Assembly (NCBI GenBank): GCA_002435825.1 | Contig: DIVL01000031.1 | Location: forward strand, 1-16,804 | Length of the DNA: 16,804 nucleotides | Origin: Anaerolineaceae bacterium UBA6133 | GTDB taxonomy: Bacteria > Chloroflexota > Anaerolineae > Anaerolineales > Anaerolineaceae | Direction: 5' to 3' | Part shown: in pieces, positions 7,006-14,400 of the stretch | How positions within the stretch are numbered: position 1 is the first letter of the stretch | How the letters are laid out: each line of letters begins with the position of its first letter | The notes under the pieces: model-generated | The model's database searches: none | Told to the model about the DNA's origin: nothing | Seen by the model: only the letters and a program-made list of their open reading frames with translations | Program-made: the position numbers and the translations under genes

Positions 7006-8301
7006 ATGCGCTTTACTGATTTTATCAGCCTGATCATCGATAACCTGAGCCGCCGCAAAGGAAGGGTGCTGCTGACCGCTATTGGCGTGGTGATTGGCAC
7101 CGCCGCCGTCGTCACGCTGGTTTCGCTTGGCGTGGGCTTGCAGAAAAGTGCCACCAGCCAGCTCTGGGGCATTAACGATCTCACCAGCATCGAGGTCTAT
7201 CCAGGCTACCCAATGATGGAAGGACCGATGGTGAAAGAGATCACCGAGGATGATATCAAAAAGTTATCTCCGGAAGCAGTTGAGAGTTTCAGGGCTATTC
7301 CAGGTGTCACCCAGGTTGTCATAAAACAATACGTCCAGGGAGGTATGGAAATTTCACTGGACAAACTCGGAGCATGGGGAAGTGCCATGGGTGTCAACCT
7401 GACCGACTTAAATGACATAGGTCTCGAAGCCAACCAGGGTGTGACCACCATCAGCAAGGGAAAAGTGGTGGTAGGGTCAGGTTTCAATAACAACTTTTAT
7501 GATCCCAACCCCCGCCCGAACTCAGAACCGGTCACGCCGCCCGATCTGATGGGTCAAAAGCTGAAAATAAAGCTCACACGCTGGAGCGAGGATGGTACAA
7601 CCTCCTCCAAATCCTTCGTGCTCGAGGTTGTGGGAGTCCTGGCGGAAACCCGCGGTGAGTCTGACTACAACATGTATATGTCGCTGGATGAAGTAACCCA
7701 ATGGAATGAGTGGTTTGCTGGTAAGCGAATCGACTATAAAAAAGAGGGCTATAACCAGATCACTGTCAAGGTGGAGAGCCCCAAAATTGTGGTGGATATC
7801 GCCAACCAAATCACTGATATGGGTTATCAGGCATACACGCCCCAATCCACCGTTGAAGGCATCAATAGTTATTTCTCGACCATGCAGTTGGTCTTCGGCG
7901 GGGTTGGCGCTATTGCTCTGTTGGTGGCTGCCATCGGCATTGCCAACACCATGACGATGGCGATCTTGGAACGCACACGCGAAATTGGGATTATGAAGGC
8001 AGTTGGGGCTACCAATAATAACATCCTGACCATATTTCTTGGCGAGGCTGCGGGGATTGGCTTTTTGGGTGGAATAGGGGGTGTAATGGTCGGCTGGGCA
8101 ATCTGCGCAGTGATCAACGCGTTGGGCGGTTCCATGCTGGCAACCGGCGGTGGGATGGGCACGCAGCTGGCTGCCTCGATCCCATTCTGGCTGCCGGTGT
8201 TCAGCATCGCCTTTGCGACCCTGATCGGCTTGATCTCCGGTCTCTACCCCGCGCTAAACGCCGCTACTCTCATCCCCGTTGATGCCCTGAAATACGAATA
8301 A
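7006..8301 (+). CDS. ABC transporter permease, MacB/FtsX type
   Basis: The 431-residue protein has the MacB_PCD plus FtsX architecture. TM1 is at about 20-44 (LLTAIGVVIGTAAVVTLVSLG). A large extracytoplasmic domain spans 45-290, and three C-terminal helices lie at about 293-318, 343-372 and 395-418. The conserved cytosolic coupling segment ERTREIGIMKAVGAT (322-336) and the terminal GLYPALNAATLIPVDALKYE (412-431) are textbook for the family. MacB-type permeases dimerise and use mechanotransmission to drive extracytoplasmic events (peptide or macrolide export, lipoprotein handling) rather than classical import. GGAG at 6997-7000, five bases from the ATG at 7006, supports the start. It is the last gene of the operon and is followed by a strong terminator. 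Confidence 0.93.
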   Translation: MRFTDFISLIIDNLSRRKGRVLLTAIGVVIGTAAVVTLVSLGVGLQKSATSQLWGINDLTSIEVYPGYPMMEGPMVKEITEDDIKKLSPEAVESFRAIPGVTQVVIKQYVQGGMEISLDKLGAWGSAMGVNLTDLNDIGLEANQGVTTISKGKVVVGSGFNNNFYDPNPRPNSEPVTPPDLMGQKLKIKLTRWSEDGTTSSKSFVLEVVGVLAETRGESDYNMYMSLDEVTQWNEWFAGKRIDYKKEGYNQITVKVESPKIVVDIANQITDMGYQAYTPQSTVEGINSYFSTMQLVFGGVGAIALLVAAIGIANTMTMAILERTREIGIMKAVGATNNNILTIFLGEAAGIGFLGGIGGVMVGWAICAVINALGGSMLATGGGMGTQLAASIPFWLPVFSIAFATLIGLISGLYPALNAATLIPVDALKYE

Positions 8302-8317
8302 GCTTAGTCCTGGATCC

Positions 8318-8358
8318 AAACCCCTGTCGCCTGATCATCTGACAGGGGTTTTTGTTTT
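8318..8358 (+). terminator. Intrinsic terminator of the ABC operon
   Basis: AAACCCCTGTC (8318-8328) pairs perfectly with GACAGGGGTTT (8341-8351) around a 12-nt loop, followed by a T-rich run (TTTTTGTTTT). It begins 16 bases after the permease stop. Confidence 0.9.
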
Positions 8359-8391
8359 GACCTATTTCTCACTGGAGGTCTATACTGTTGA

Positions 8392-8420
8392 TGGAAACCG
8401 GTATATCTCACAGGTATAAT
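8392..8420 (+). promoter_or_regulatory. Promoter of the lipoate ligase gene
   Basis: A perfect TATAAT (8415-8420) is preceded at 17 bases by TGGAAA (8392-8397; four of six match TTGACA). Transcription would start near 8427, about 20 bases before the ATG at 8448, after the upstream terminator. This rules out the longer in-frame TTG start at 8388. Confidence 0.65.
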
Positions 8421-8437
8421 GTTTTTAATCAAATCTC

Positions 8438-8442
8438 AGGAG
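8438..8442 (+). promoter_or_regulatory. Ribosome binding site fixing the lplA start at 8448
   Basis: AGGAG lies five bases before ATG 8448. The frame is open further upstream to a TTG at 8388, but that start lacks a Shine-Dalgarno and would place the promoter inside the gene. Confidence 0.8.
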
Positions 8443-8447
8443 TTATT

Positions 8448-9440
8448 ATGCTGTTCGTCGAAAATGAACCCAACAAAGACCCCCGGATAAACCTCGCAAT
8501 AGAAGAATATCTGATCAAAAGTATCGCCCCTAAGGAAGAGATTTTGCTCTTTTACATCAACAAACCTTCCATTATTATCGGGCGTAACCAAAACACAATC
8601 CAGGAAATCAACGTGGATTATGTAAAGGCCAACGACATCATTGTAGTTCGACGGCTTTCAGGCGGAGGAGCGGTCTATCACGACCTTGGAAACCTCAATT
8701 TTTCCTTTATCGCGCCTAATTCTCCCGGAAATTTTCACAATTTCCGCAAATTTACCCAACCTGTGATCAAAGTTCTCATGAAAATGGGTGTACCTGCAGA
8801 GCTTTCCGGGCGAAATGACATCCTTGCCGACGGAAAGAAGATTTCTGGGAATGCCCAATATGTTTCCGGTCCACGCATGGTCAGCCATGGCACGCTACTG
8901 TGGAACACTGATCTTTCGGTGGTTGGTGAGGCTTTGCGCGTGAAACAAGCCAAGATTGAATCCAAGGGCATTAAATCAGTGCGTGCGCGCGTGGTAAACA
9001 TCACCGAATTTTTGCCCGAAAATCCTCCTGATATCATGACCTTCCGGCAAATGATCATCGATGGCGTGCACAGCGAGAACCCTCTCGAGGAATATGTTCT
9101 GACTGAAACTGACTGGGAGAACATTCACCAGCTTTCAAAACAACGCTATCAAACCTGGGAATGGAATTTTGGCAAGTCGCCAGCTTTCGGTATCGAGCGC
9201 GAGATTCGCTATGGAGGTGGTTGCGTCGAAGCCTGGCTGGATGTCAGCCGTGGAGGAGTCATCAACCAGGTCAAGTTCTATGGTGATTTTTTCGGTCAGC
9301 GGGATGTCGCGGAGTTGGAAGCAGCTCTGGCAGGCTGCCGCTATGAACCCTCAGCCATTCTTGAGCGGCTCAGCGATCTGGAAGTAAATGATTATTTCAT
9401 CAACCTGACGACTACAGGACTGCTGGATTTACTTTATTGA
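8448..9440 (+). CDS. lplA: Lipoate-protein ligase A family protein
   Basis: The 330-residue protein has a BPL/LPL catalytic domain followed by the C-terminal lipoate-ligase accessory domain (about 225-330). Recognisable motifs: PSIIIGRNQN (40-49), RRLSGGGAVYHD (68-79), GRNDILADGKKISG (121-134) with Lys131 as the likely lipoyl-AMP-contacting lysine, VSHGTLLWNTDL (145-156), and WEWNFGKSPAF (237-247) opening the C-terminal domain. It should activate lipoate with ATP and attach it to the E2 or H protein of 2-oxoacid dehydrogenases or the glycine cleavage system, in the cytosol. Having both domains supports a complete one-protein salvage ligase rather than an octanoyltransferase. No lipoate-dependent enzyme is encoded nearby. 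It appears monocistronic or co-transcribed with the small gene at 9539. Confidence 0.93.
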   Translation: MLFVENEPNKDPRINLAIEEYLIKSIAPKEEILLFYINKPSIIIGRNQNTIQEINVDYVKANDIIVVRRLSGGGAVYHDLGNLNFSFIAPNSPGNFHNFRKFTQPVIKVLMKMGVPAELSGRNDILADGKKISGNAQYVSGPRMVSHGTLLWNTDLSVVGEALRVKQAKIESKGIKSVRARVVNITEFLPENPPDIMTFRQMIIDGVHSENPLEEYVLTETDWENIHQLSKQRYQTWEWNFGKSPAFGIEREIRYGGGCVEAWLDVSRGGVINQVKFYGDFFGQRDVAELEAALAGCRYEPSAILERLSDLEVNDYFINLTTTGLLDLLY

Positions 9441-9525
9441 CCTAAAAAATGAGATCGCTGTCTTTGCTTGCAGGTGAGAACTGGAAGTCACATCCAGACA
9501 GAGATCTAATTTTATTTGAGAACAA

Positions 9526-9532
9526 AAGGAGA
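9526..9532 (+). promoter_or_regulatory. Ribosome binding site fixing the small-protein start at 9539
   Basis: AAGGAGA is six bases before ATG 9539. The frame is open from an upstream ATG at 9449, but that site has no Shine-Dalgarno and would add 30 residues of unrelated basic sequence. Confidence 0.8.
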
Positions 9533-9538
9533 TTTTCT

Positions 9539-9931
9539 ATGAGCGATCAGTCTAACTGGAATGAATACTCACAAACCGGTGCGGAGCCAGCGCAATCTCA
9601 AGCCCACCCACTTGATGCCAAGCGCGACGATGGTCCGGATTGCGTCTCCCAGGATCACCCCGATCCGCTGGTGAGCGATTGTGATGATCTTTTACGGCAA
9701 GACCTTAGCGTGGAACTCGAAAGAAAACGTGCCGGAGTGGATCCTGAACCCGAGCCTGATTGGACAGATAACGCAAAGAAGGAAATAGTTGACGGATTTG
9801 AACAGATCCGGGATGCCCTCCATGAAGCTTATCGTGAAGGCAAAAATGACCCGAAAGTCAAAAAATTCGGTGAGGACGTCAAAGAAACTTTCCGCTCCAT
9901 TGGAGACGAAATCAGCAAGTTGTTTGATTGA
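9539..9931 (+). CDS. Small acidic protein of unknown function
   Basis: I do not recognise this 130-residue protein. Residues 1-77 are polar, acidic and probably disordered (many D, E, P, Q and S, with two isolated cysteines at 35 and 48 and a PEPEPDW stretch at 69-75). Residues 78-130 read as one or two amphipathic helices ending KVKKFGEDVKETFRSIGDEISKLFD, with hydrophobics at regular helical spacing. There is no signal peptide or membrane segment, so it is likely cytosolic. It lies about 100 bases after lplA on the same strand and ends only nine bases before the end of the convergent recombinase gene. The clean Shine-Dalgarno at 9526-9532 and distinct composition argue that it is a real gene. 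A helical tail with a variable acidic head could be a protein-interaction or membrane-peripheral module; that is a guess. Confidence 0.65.
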   Translation: MSDQSNWNEYSQTGAEPAQSQAHPLDAKRDDGPDCVSQDHPDPLVSDCDDLLRQDLSVELERKRAGVDPEPEPDWTDNAKKEIVDGFEQIRDALHEAYREGKNDPKVKKFGEDVKETFRSIGDEISKLFD

Positions 9932-9940
9932 AACAAGCGG

Positions 9941-10951
9941 TCAGGGCAGGTTGGGGGGCTCCCCTGATTCCTCAGTTGTCTTAAAGGGGGAACGTAATTT
10001 TTCGGCCGCCGCGCGTTTGGTGTCCTCCGGGCGCTTGTCGTAGCGGCGGGTAGTATCTGCGCTGGCATGTCCGGCGATTGCAGAAACGGTCAGCACATCG
10101 ATATTCGCTTCCAGCATGTCAGTTATGGTGGTTCTGCGCAGGTCATGCGGACTGAATGAAGCCACGCCGGCTTCCTTCTGTCGGCATTTCAGGATGTAAT
10201 ATACCGCCTGGGCAGATAAGCGTTTCAGGCTGACTTTTCCCCCTTTGGTGATGCGCGTGAAGAGCGGACCAAGCTGCCGCCCCCGAATTTGGAGCCAGGT
10301 CTCGATGGCGGGGACGGCGTCCTGTGAGAGATAGACAAAGCGCTGTTTGCTGCCTTTGCCGAGGATGCGGATCTTTTGACTGTCGAGGTCAAGATCAGCA
10401 AGATTGAGGTCTACAGTTTCCTGCCGGCGCAAGCCGCAAGCGTACATCAGGGTGATAATGGCCGTATCCCGGATTCCCAGGTGGGGATTGGTCTGGTCAG
10501 ATTGGCAGGCGGATACGAGCTGCTCGAGCTCTTTCATTGCCAGCGAGCGCCCGCGTGGAAGTGACTCCACCCTCAAGGACCGGACAGCCGTAGCCCGGTA
10601 GTAATCGTTGTAGTCTGAATAAAGACCCAGTCGATAGGCTTCTTCAAGCACACGGCGTAAGGCTACCAGGTGTTTGTTGACAGTCGCCTTGGCGTAGCCA
10701 ACGTCCACCATCTGCGCGCTCAGACCGCTGGTATGTTCGTAGCGCAGCAGGTGCCAGGGAAAAGTGAGTGCATTGGAGCTTTTGCCATCCGAGAACATGT
10801 AGGCGAGGTTGTTGAGGGCGGTAAATTGCGTGCGTTTACCAGCTGGACTCAGCGTGTTCAGGTATGCCTCAGCAGGGGAGGGGAGGTCACCGCCGGATTG
10901 GAGTTGTTCCGGGCTGAGGACCAGTAGATTGTTCTTTTTGTGTTTTGCCAT
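9941..10951 (-). CDS. Tyrosine recombinase (XerC/D or phage-integrase type)
   Basis: The 336-residue protein has an N-terminal SAM-like core-binding domain (about 22-120) and a C-terminal catalytic domain (about 130-315). The full catalytic set is visible: Arg175 in CGLRRQE, a lysine in GKGSKQR (199 or 202), His269 and Arg272 in HDLRR, His295 in GHASADTTRRYD and nucleophile Tyr304. Spacing between His295 and Tyr304 is the usual nine residues, so the enzyme should be active. The ATG at 10951 has AAGGAT a few bases upstream. It is longer than Xer proteins (about 300), with a basic Lys-rich start and a loosely conserved tail after residue 315. No excisionase, phage gene or cargo lies beside it; the upstream flank is a repeat-rich spacer. 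It could be a solitary mobile-element integrase remnant or a chromosomal recombinase acting on local sites; the sequence alone does not decide. Confidence 0.92.
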   Translation of the reverse strand: MAKHKKNNLLVLSPEQLQSGGDLPSPAEAYLNTLSPAGKRTQFTALNNLAYMFSDGKSSNALTFPWHLLRYEHTSGLSAQMVDVGYAKATVNKHLVALRRVLEEAYRLGLYSDYNDYYRATAVRSLRVESLPRGRSLAMKELEQLVSACQSDQTNPHLGIRDTAIITLMYACGLRRQETVDLNLADLDLDSQKIRILGKGSKQRFVYLSQDAVPAIETWLQIRGRQLGPLFTRITKGGKVSLKRLSAQAVYYILKCRQKEAGVASFSPHDLRRTTITDMLEANIDVLTVSAIAGHASADTTRRYDKRPEDTKRAAAEKLRSPFKTTEESGEPPNLP

Positions 10952-10985
10952 AGTAATCCTTTTGAGATTATTATTCTCGTAAGTA

Positions 10986-10991
10986 ATTATA
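10986..10991 (-). promoter_or_regulatory. Candidate -10 element of the recombinase gene
   Basis: TATAAT on the minus strand lies about 35 bases upstream of the recombinase ATG at 10951, in an AT-rich stretch. A TG dinucleotide sits close upstream but not in the exact extended -10 register, and no good -35 is seen. Confidence 0.4.
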
Positions 10992-11065
10992 ACCAGGTTT
11001 ATCTCTGTAATGCCTAGGTGGGGTGCTTCTATTCAACCAAGCCCACGCCTAAAAGATTTTTTTAT

Positions 11066-11262
11066 CATTGCGAGGAGCGAAGCGACGCGACTCGGCAATC
11101 TGCCATTTCTCTTGATCGTGCCGGTCTCCAGACCGTGCACGCGATGTGACCGAAGGTCTCCCGCAGACATTGGTTACCGAGGCAGGAAATCTGTGCTCGT
11201 GCAGAACCTAACACAAATGTTCATTGAAAGGCAGATCGCCACCGCTTCCCTCGCGATGACGG
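11066..11262. repeat. REP/MITE-like element with inverted arms
   Basis: The left arm has CATTGCGAGGAGCGAAGCG (11066-11084) and CAATCTGCC (11096-11104). The right arm, GGCAGATCGCC (11230-11240) through GCTTCCCTCGCGATGAC (11244-11260), is an imperfect reverse complement of the left. The roughly 125-bp interior contains one copy of the 23-bp dyad and no coding frame. It resembles small non-autonomous palindromic elements. Confidence 0.6.
11118..11140. repeat. 23-bp dyad repeat, copy 1
   Basis: GTGC-CGGTCT (11118-11127) pairs with AGACCG-T-GCAC (11130-11140) around CC, leaving one bulged T. It matches the copy at 11368-11390 at 22 of 23 positions. Confidence 0.8.
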
Positions 11263-11286
11263 TTTGATTTTATCCGTCACTGCGAG

Positions 11287-11338
11287 ATCCTTTGCCATCA
11301 AACAAACGGAGATGGGAGTCAATTAATCGGCAAAGGAT
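11287..11338. repeat. Perfect 10-bp stem with 32-nt loop
   Basis: ATCCTTTGCC (11287-11296) and GGCAAAGGAT (11329-11338) are exact inverted copies. It lies between the two 23-bp dyads and is preceded by CACTGCGAG, a degenerate version of the 11066 arm, suggesting a second, diverged element of the same kind. Confidence 0.6.
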
Positions 11339-11367
11339 AGTGGCAGTCTGCTTTTCAACATACTATT

Positions 11368-11390
11368 GTGCCGGGCTCCAGACCGTGCAC
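11368..11390. repeat. 23-bp dyad repeat, copy 2
   Basis: Same direct orientation as copy 1 and exactly 250 bp downstream, with a single T-to-G change at position 8 that breaks one pair of the stem. It is followed at once by CGTCCCTCCCTCACGACGATG (in pieces: CCCTCACGACGATG at 11400-11413), a degenerate right arm of the REP-like element. Confidence 0.8.
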
Positions 11391-11474
11391 AGCGTCCCTC
11401 CCTCACGACGATGTGAAAAATGACTCAAAAGCCACATGCTCCCCCGCCATCTGGCAGCTTCGGCGCTTAACCGG

Positions 11475-11480
11475 TATACT
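11475..11480 (+). promoter_or_regulatory. Candidate -10 element for the large permease gene
   Basis: TATACT lies 18 bases before ATG 11498. No good -35 is present. The start would fall near 11487, leaving a leader of only about 10 bases with no clear Shine-Dalgarno, so near-leaderless translation is possible. Confidence 0.4.
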
Positions 11481-11497
11481 AGGTAAGCTGAGAGCCC

Positions 11498-14400
11498 ATG
11501 ACCATTAAGCATAGTTTTAACAGTATTATTCGCTCGCCAGGGAAGTCTTTCCTTTTCTTAATCCTATTAACTGCTTCCATCATGTTTGTCAATTTGGGCA
11601 GCAGCATGAATTATTCTGCCAACCGCATGCTCGACCAGGCGAATGAACACTTCGACACGGTCGTCGCCTTCAAATACGGCGATTTGCACGATCCGATTGG
11701 AGCTTGGGCAGATGAAAACTTCCAGAAAAACCTGTCTGCTATCGACTTCTCTGCCATTATCAACCATCCTGCCGTTGTCACGGTTGACCAGGAGCGCACC
11801 ATCTCGGCATATGCCAGTGATTATACCCAGGTCTGGCAAAACAGCTCACCAGTCAAAGACTATGTCATAGTCACACTGCGCCTGCTTTCTGAGCAGGATG
11901 ATGGAAGCTGGACAGCTCTCACCTACGATACCATCTACGGGCGACGGGTGAGCGGTACTGTTTTTCTGAGGGTAAGCCCTTACAGTTCCTCCGGAGTGGA
12001 CATCAGCGATCAACTGAAACCTGACCGCACATTCCTGTTGGCTGCCTATGCACAACCCGGCAGCTCACTGACCCTGATCCCAATAAGACCCGCTTACCTG
12101 GTTCAGAATCCGAGTGAGACACTTGAGAGCATCGGCGAACTGACCGACATCACGGATCGTCCTGAATACTTCGAAAGCAAAGAAGGCGAGGCTTGGCTAG
12201 AGCTGGCGGATACACTGCATATCATCGATAACTCGTTCCCGGTGATTGCATCTTCTGATATCCAAAGCATGATTCCTTTCCACATGAAGCAGATCTGGCT
12301 TACGAGCGGCAGCTTTGAACCCCAGGCCGGCACATGCTACATCAGCGAGCGCCTGGCGGGTTTGCTCGAACTTGAGGTCGGAGATCATTGGCATCTTGCG
12401 TATCACTATGACCCAGATGGCAACCCCGCTTACACCTATTCTGCCGAAGGAGGCTTTTCCCACGAGGAAGACTGCCGGATTGCAGGAATCTTCCAAATTA
12501 CCGCGGATCTTTCCTATACGATCCTGATCCCTCTTCCCGATTGGCTGCAGAAAGCACCGGATGACTACGATTTCCTGCGCGTGCGGGTGCATAACTCCCA
12601 GGTCGAGGAATACCTTAGTTACGTCAGCTCCTACTTGCCTGAGATGGTCGAGCTCCAGGTGGAAGACCAGGGCTACAGCAATGCGGTCATCCCCATTCTG
12701 AAGCTGCGGGAGCGTTCGCTCTATATGACCATCGCCAGTTCGGCGGCTGGGATTGCTGTTATTAGCCTGTTTGCCTATCTTTTCATCGTTCGCCAGCGGG
12801 AAACAGCGGACATAATGATGAAGTTGGGCACTGGTCGCCCCCAGACGATTACCTACCTGATTATTGGCATCATGATCATCGCTATTCTGTCAGGTTTGGC
12901 GGGCACTTACATAGCTGGTCTGGTCGATAAGAGTTTGACCGAAGCGGTTTGGGGCATCTTGCAGGGCGGCATCATGCAGGACCTGCGTTTCAGCGAACGC
13001 GCATTGGGGCTTCAGGTGCCCTTCGCGCCCGAGTTGGTCACGGCTGACTGGGTACGCACGGTGACCACAACGCTTGTGGTCGGCTTGGTGTTTGTGATCA
13101 CCCTGGTGGCATCTTTCATCGCGCTGAAGAAGCCCAAACGGCGGAAGGCAAAAGCGATCATTGCCCCCAAGACAGAGAGTGGACGCGCGATGACTTTTGC
13201 CTGGATGCCGGGCTTGAGTTTACGTTTTGCCAGCCGTTCGATTCTGCGGCATTTCTCACGCAGCCTGATCGTACCTATTACGGTGGCTCTGCTGGCTGCG
13301 TTTATCCTGATCATCGGCATCTCGGTTGCAGAACAAGAGCAGGCAGCCGAAACAATTTACGACCGTGTTCCCACGACCGCTTATCTGACTACGATTCTGG
13401 GTCGCCACCGGCAATTCCCCATCCAGCTCCAGAGCGACGTCTTTCGGATGCTGGATACCACTTTCCAGGGCAGACAGACTTGGAGGATGTTCGAGTATCC
13501 TGCCACTGGCGAACAAGTCCAGGCGGCAAGAGCAGATCTTGAGGATCAAAACCCGGTTATTAAAGAATTTTTACTTACCCGGTACATGCACTACGAATAC
13601 ATGGGATTGGTAGAGCATGCCGACGGCAGCCCAGGCACGTCTGACCTACCTGAACGACCCACAGTTGACCGCCAAAAGTCCTCTATTGAGTCACAATTGG
13701 GGTTTAGCTGGCTGGAGCAGCAGGTTAAGCGGATGCCGATTTTGGCGGTAACCGACAGCGTCACCCGAACCAGCGAAGCGGTAAAATTCCGCGAGTCACA
13801 GGTGCAATGGCTGCAAGGGTACTCGGATGAGGACTTTCTCAAGCCTGAGAAAATTGTTGTCTTACCCGATCGTTTGATGAACGAACAGGAGCTGGAGCCT
13901 GGGGATGTCATCAGATTGGGAGTGTATGAACCTGATGAAAACTTCGGAGTGCTGGTTGAAGCCTTTGACTTCAAGGTTGTCGGAAGTTATTTCCAGGGCA
14001 GCCGTTCACCGGTTCTCTACGTTCCCTGGAATCTGCTGACGGAAGTAAAAATGGGCACAGATTCGGGAATAATGCTTCCCGAAAACCCTGACGACCCCGA
14101 ATCGCCCATGGTTGCTGGTTTACCCAGTGAGTACGTTGCGGAGTCGGTCGACTCTGCCACGATCATTCCACAGGATCCGCGTAATCTTGACGCCCTGCGG
14201 GACTACCTGGAAGAAAACAAATACAGCCAGGTCGGCGTTATTCGCAGCAATCGTCTGGCAGTCGTAATCGAGGACAAAGCCCTTGCGGACGGTTTGCTTT
14301 CGATCCGGCAGCATTTGTCTTTCCTGAATTTTATTATTCCCATCATGCTGCTGTTGTCTGGATTGATGGGTTTCATTTTGTCCTACCTGCTCACGCGTAA

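Larger units (their letters stand above)
10952..11497. other. Non-coding, repeat-rich spacer between recombinase and large permease
   Basis: No convincing gene is found in these 546 bases on either strand: the short open frames have no ribosome binding sites and cross the repeats. What it holds, left to right: the recombinase promoter region; a REP/MITE-like element with inverted arms at 11066-11104 and 11230-11262; two 23-bp dyads at 11118 and 11368; a 10-bp perfect stem at 11287/11338; and a -10 element for the gene at 11498. Its palindromes with GCGAGG/GCGAAGCG blocks resemble dispersed REP-like sequences found in many bacterial genomes. Confidence 0.7.

Noticed and set aside
8388..8447. 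A 20-codon N-terminal extension of the lipoate ligase starting at TTG.
   Set aside because: The extension contains the TATAAT promoter, has no ribosome binding site, and the family N-terminus matches the ATG at 8448.
9449..9538. A 30-codon extension of the small acidic protein.
   Set aside because: AAGGAGA lies just before ATG 9539, and the extension has unrelated basic composition and no Shine-Dalgarno.
9920..9936. A 6-bp inverted repeat (TTGTTT / AAACAA) at the convergent ends of the small-protein and recombinase genes, considered as a bidirectional terminator.
   Set aside because: The stem is AT-only and short, and no T-tract follows on either strand.
11010..11267. An 85-codon plus-strand frame through the repeat-rich spacer.
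   Set aside because: It runs through both arms of a palindromic element and a dyad, starts without a Shine-Dalgarno, and its translation shows no recognisable fold.
10952..11497. A CRISPR array or integron cassette array suggested by repeats beside a recombinase.
   Set aside because: Only two copies of the 23-mer exist, 250 bp apart, without regular spacers, attC-like sites or cas genes.
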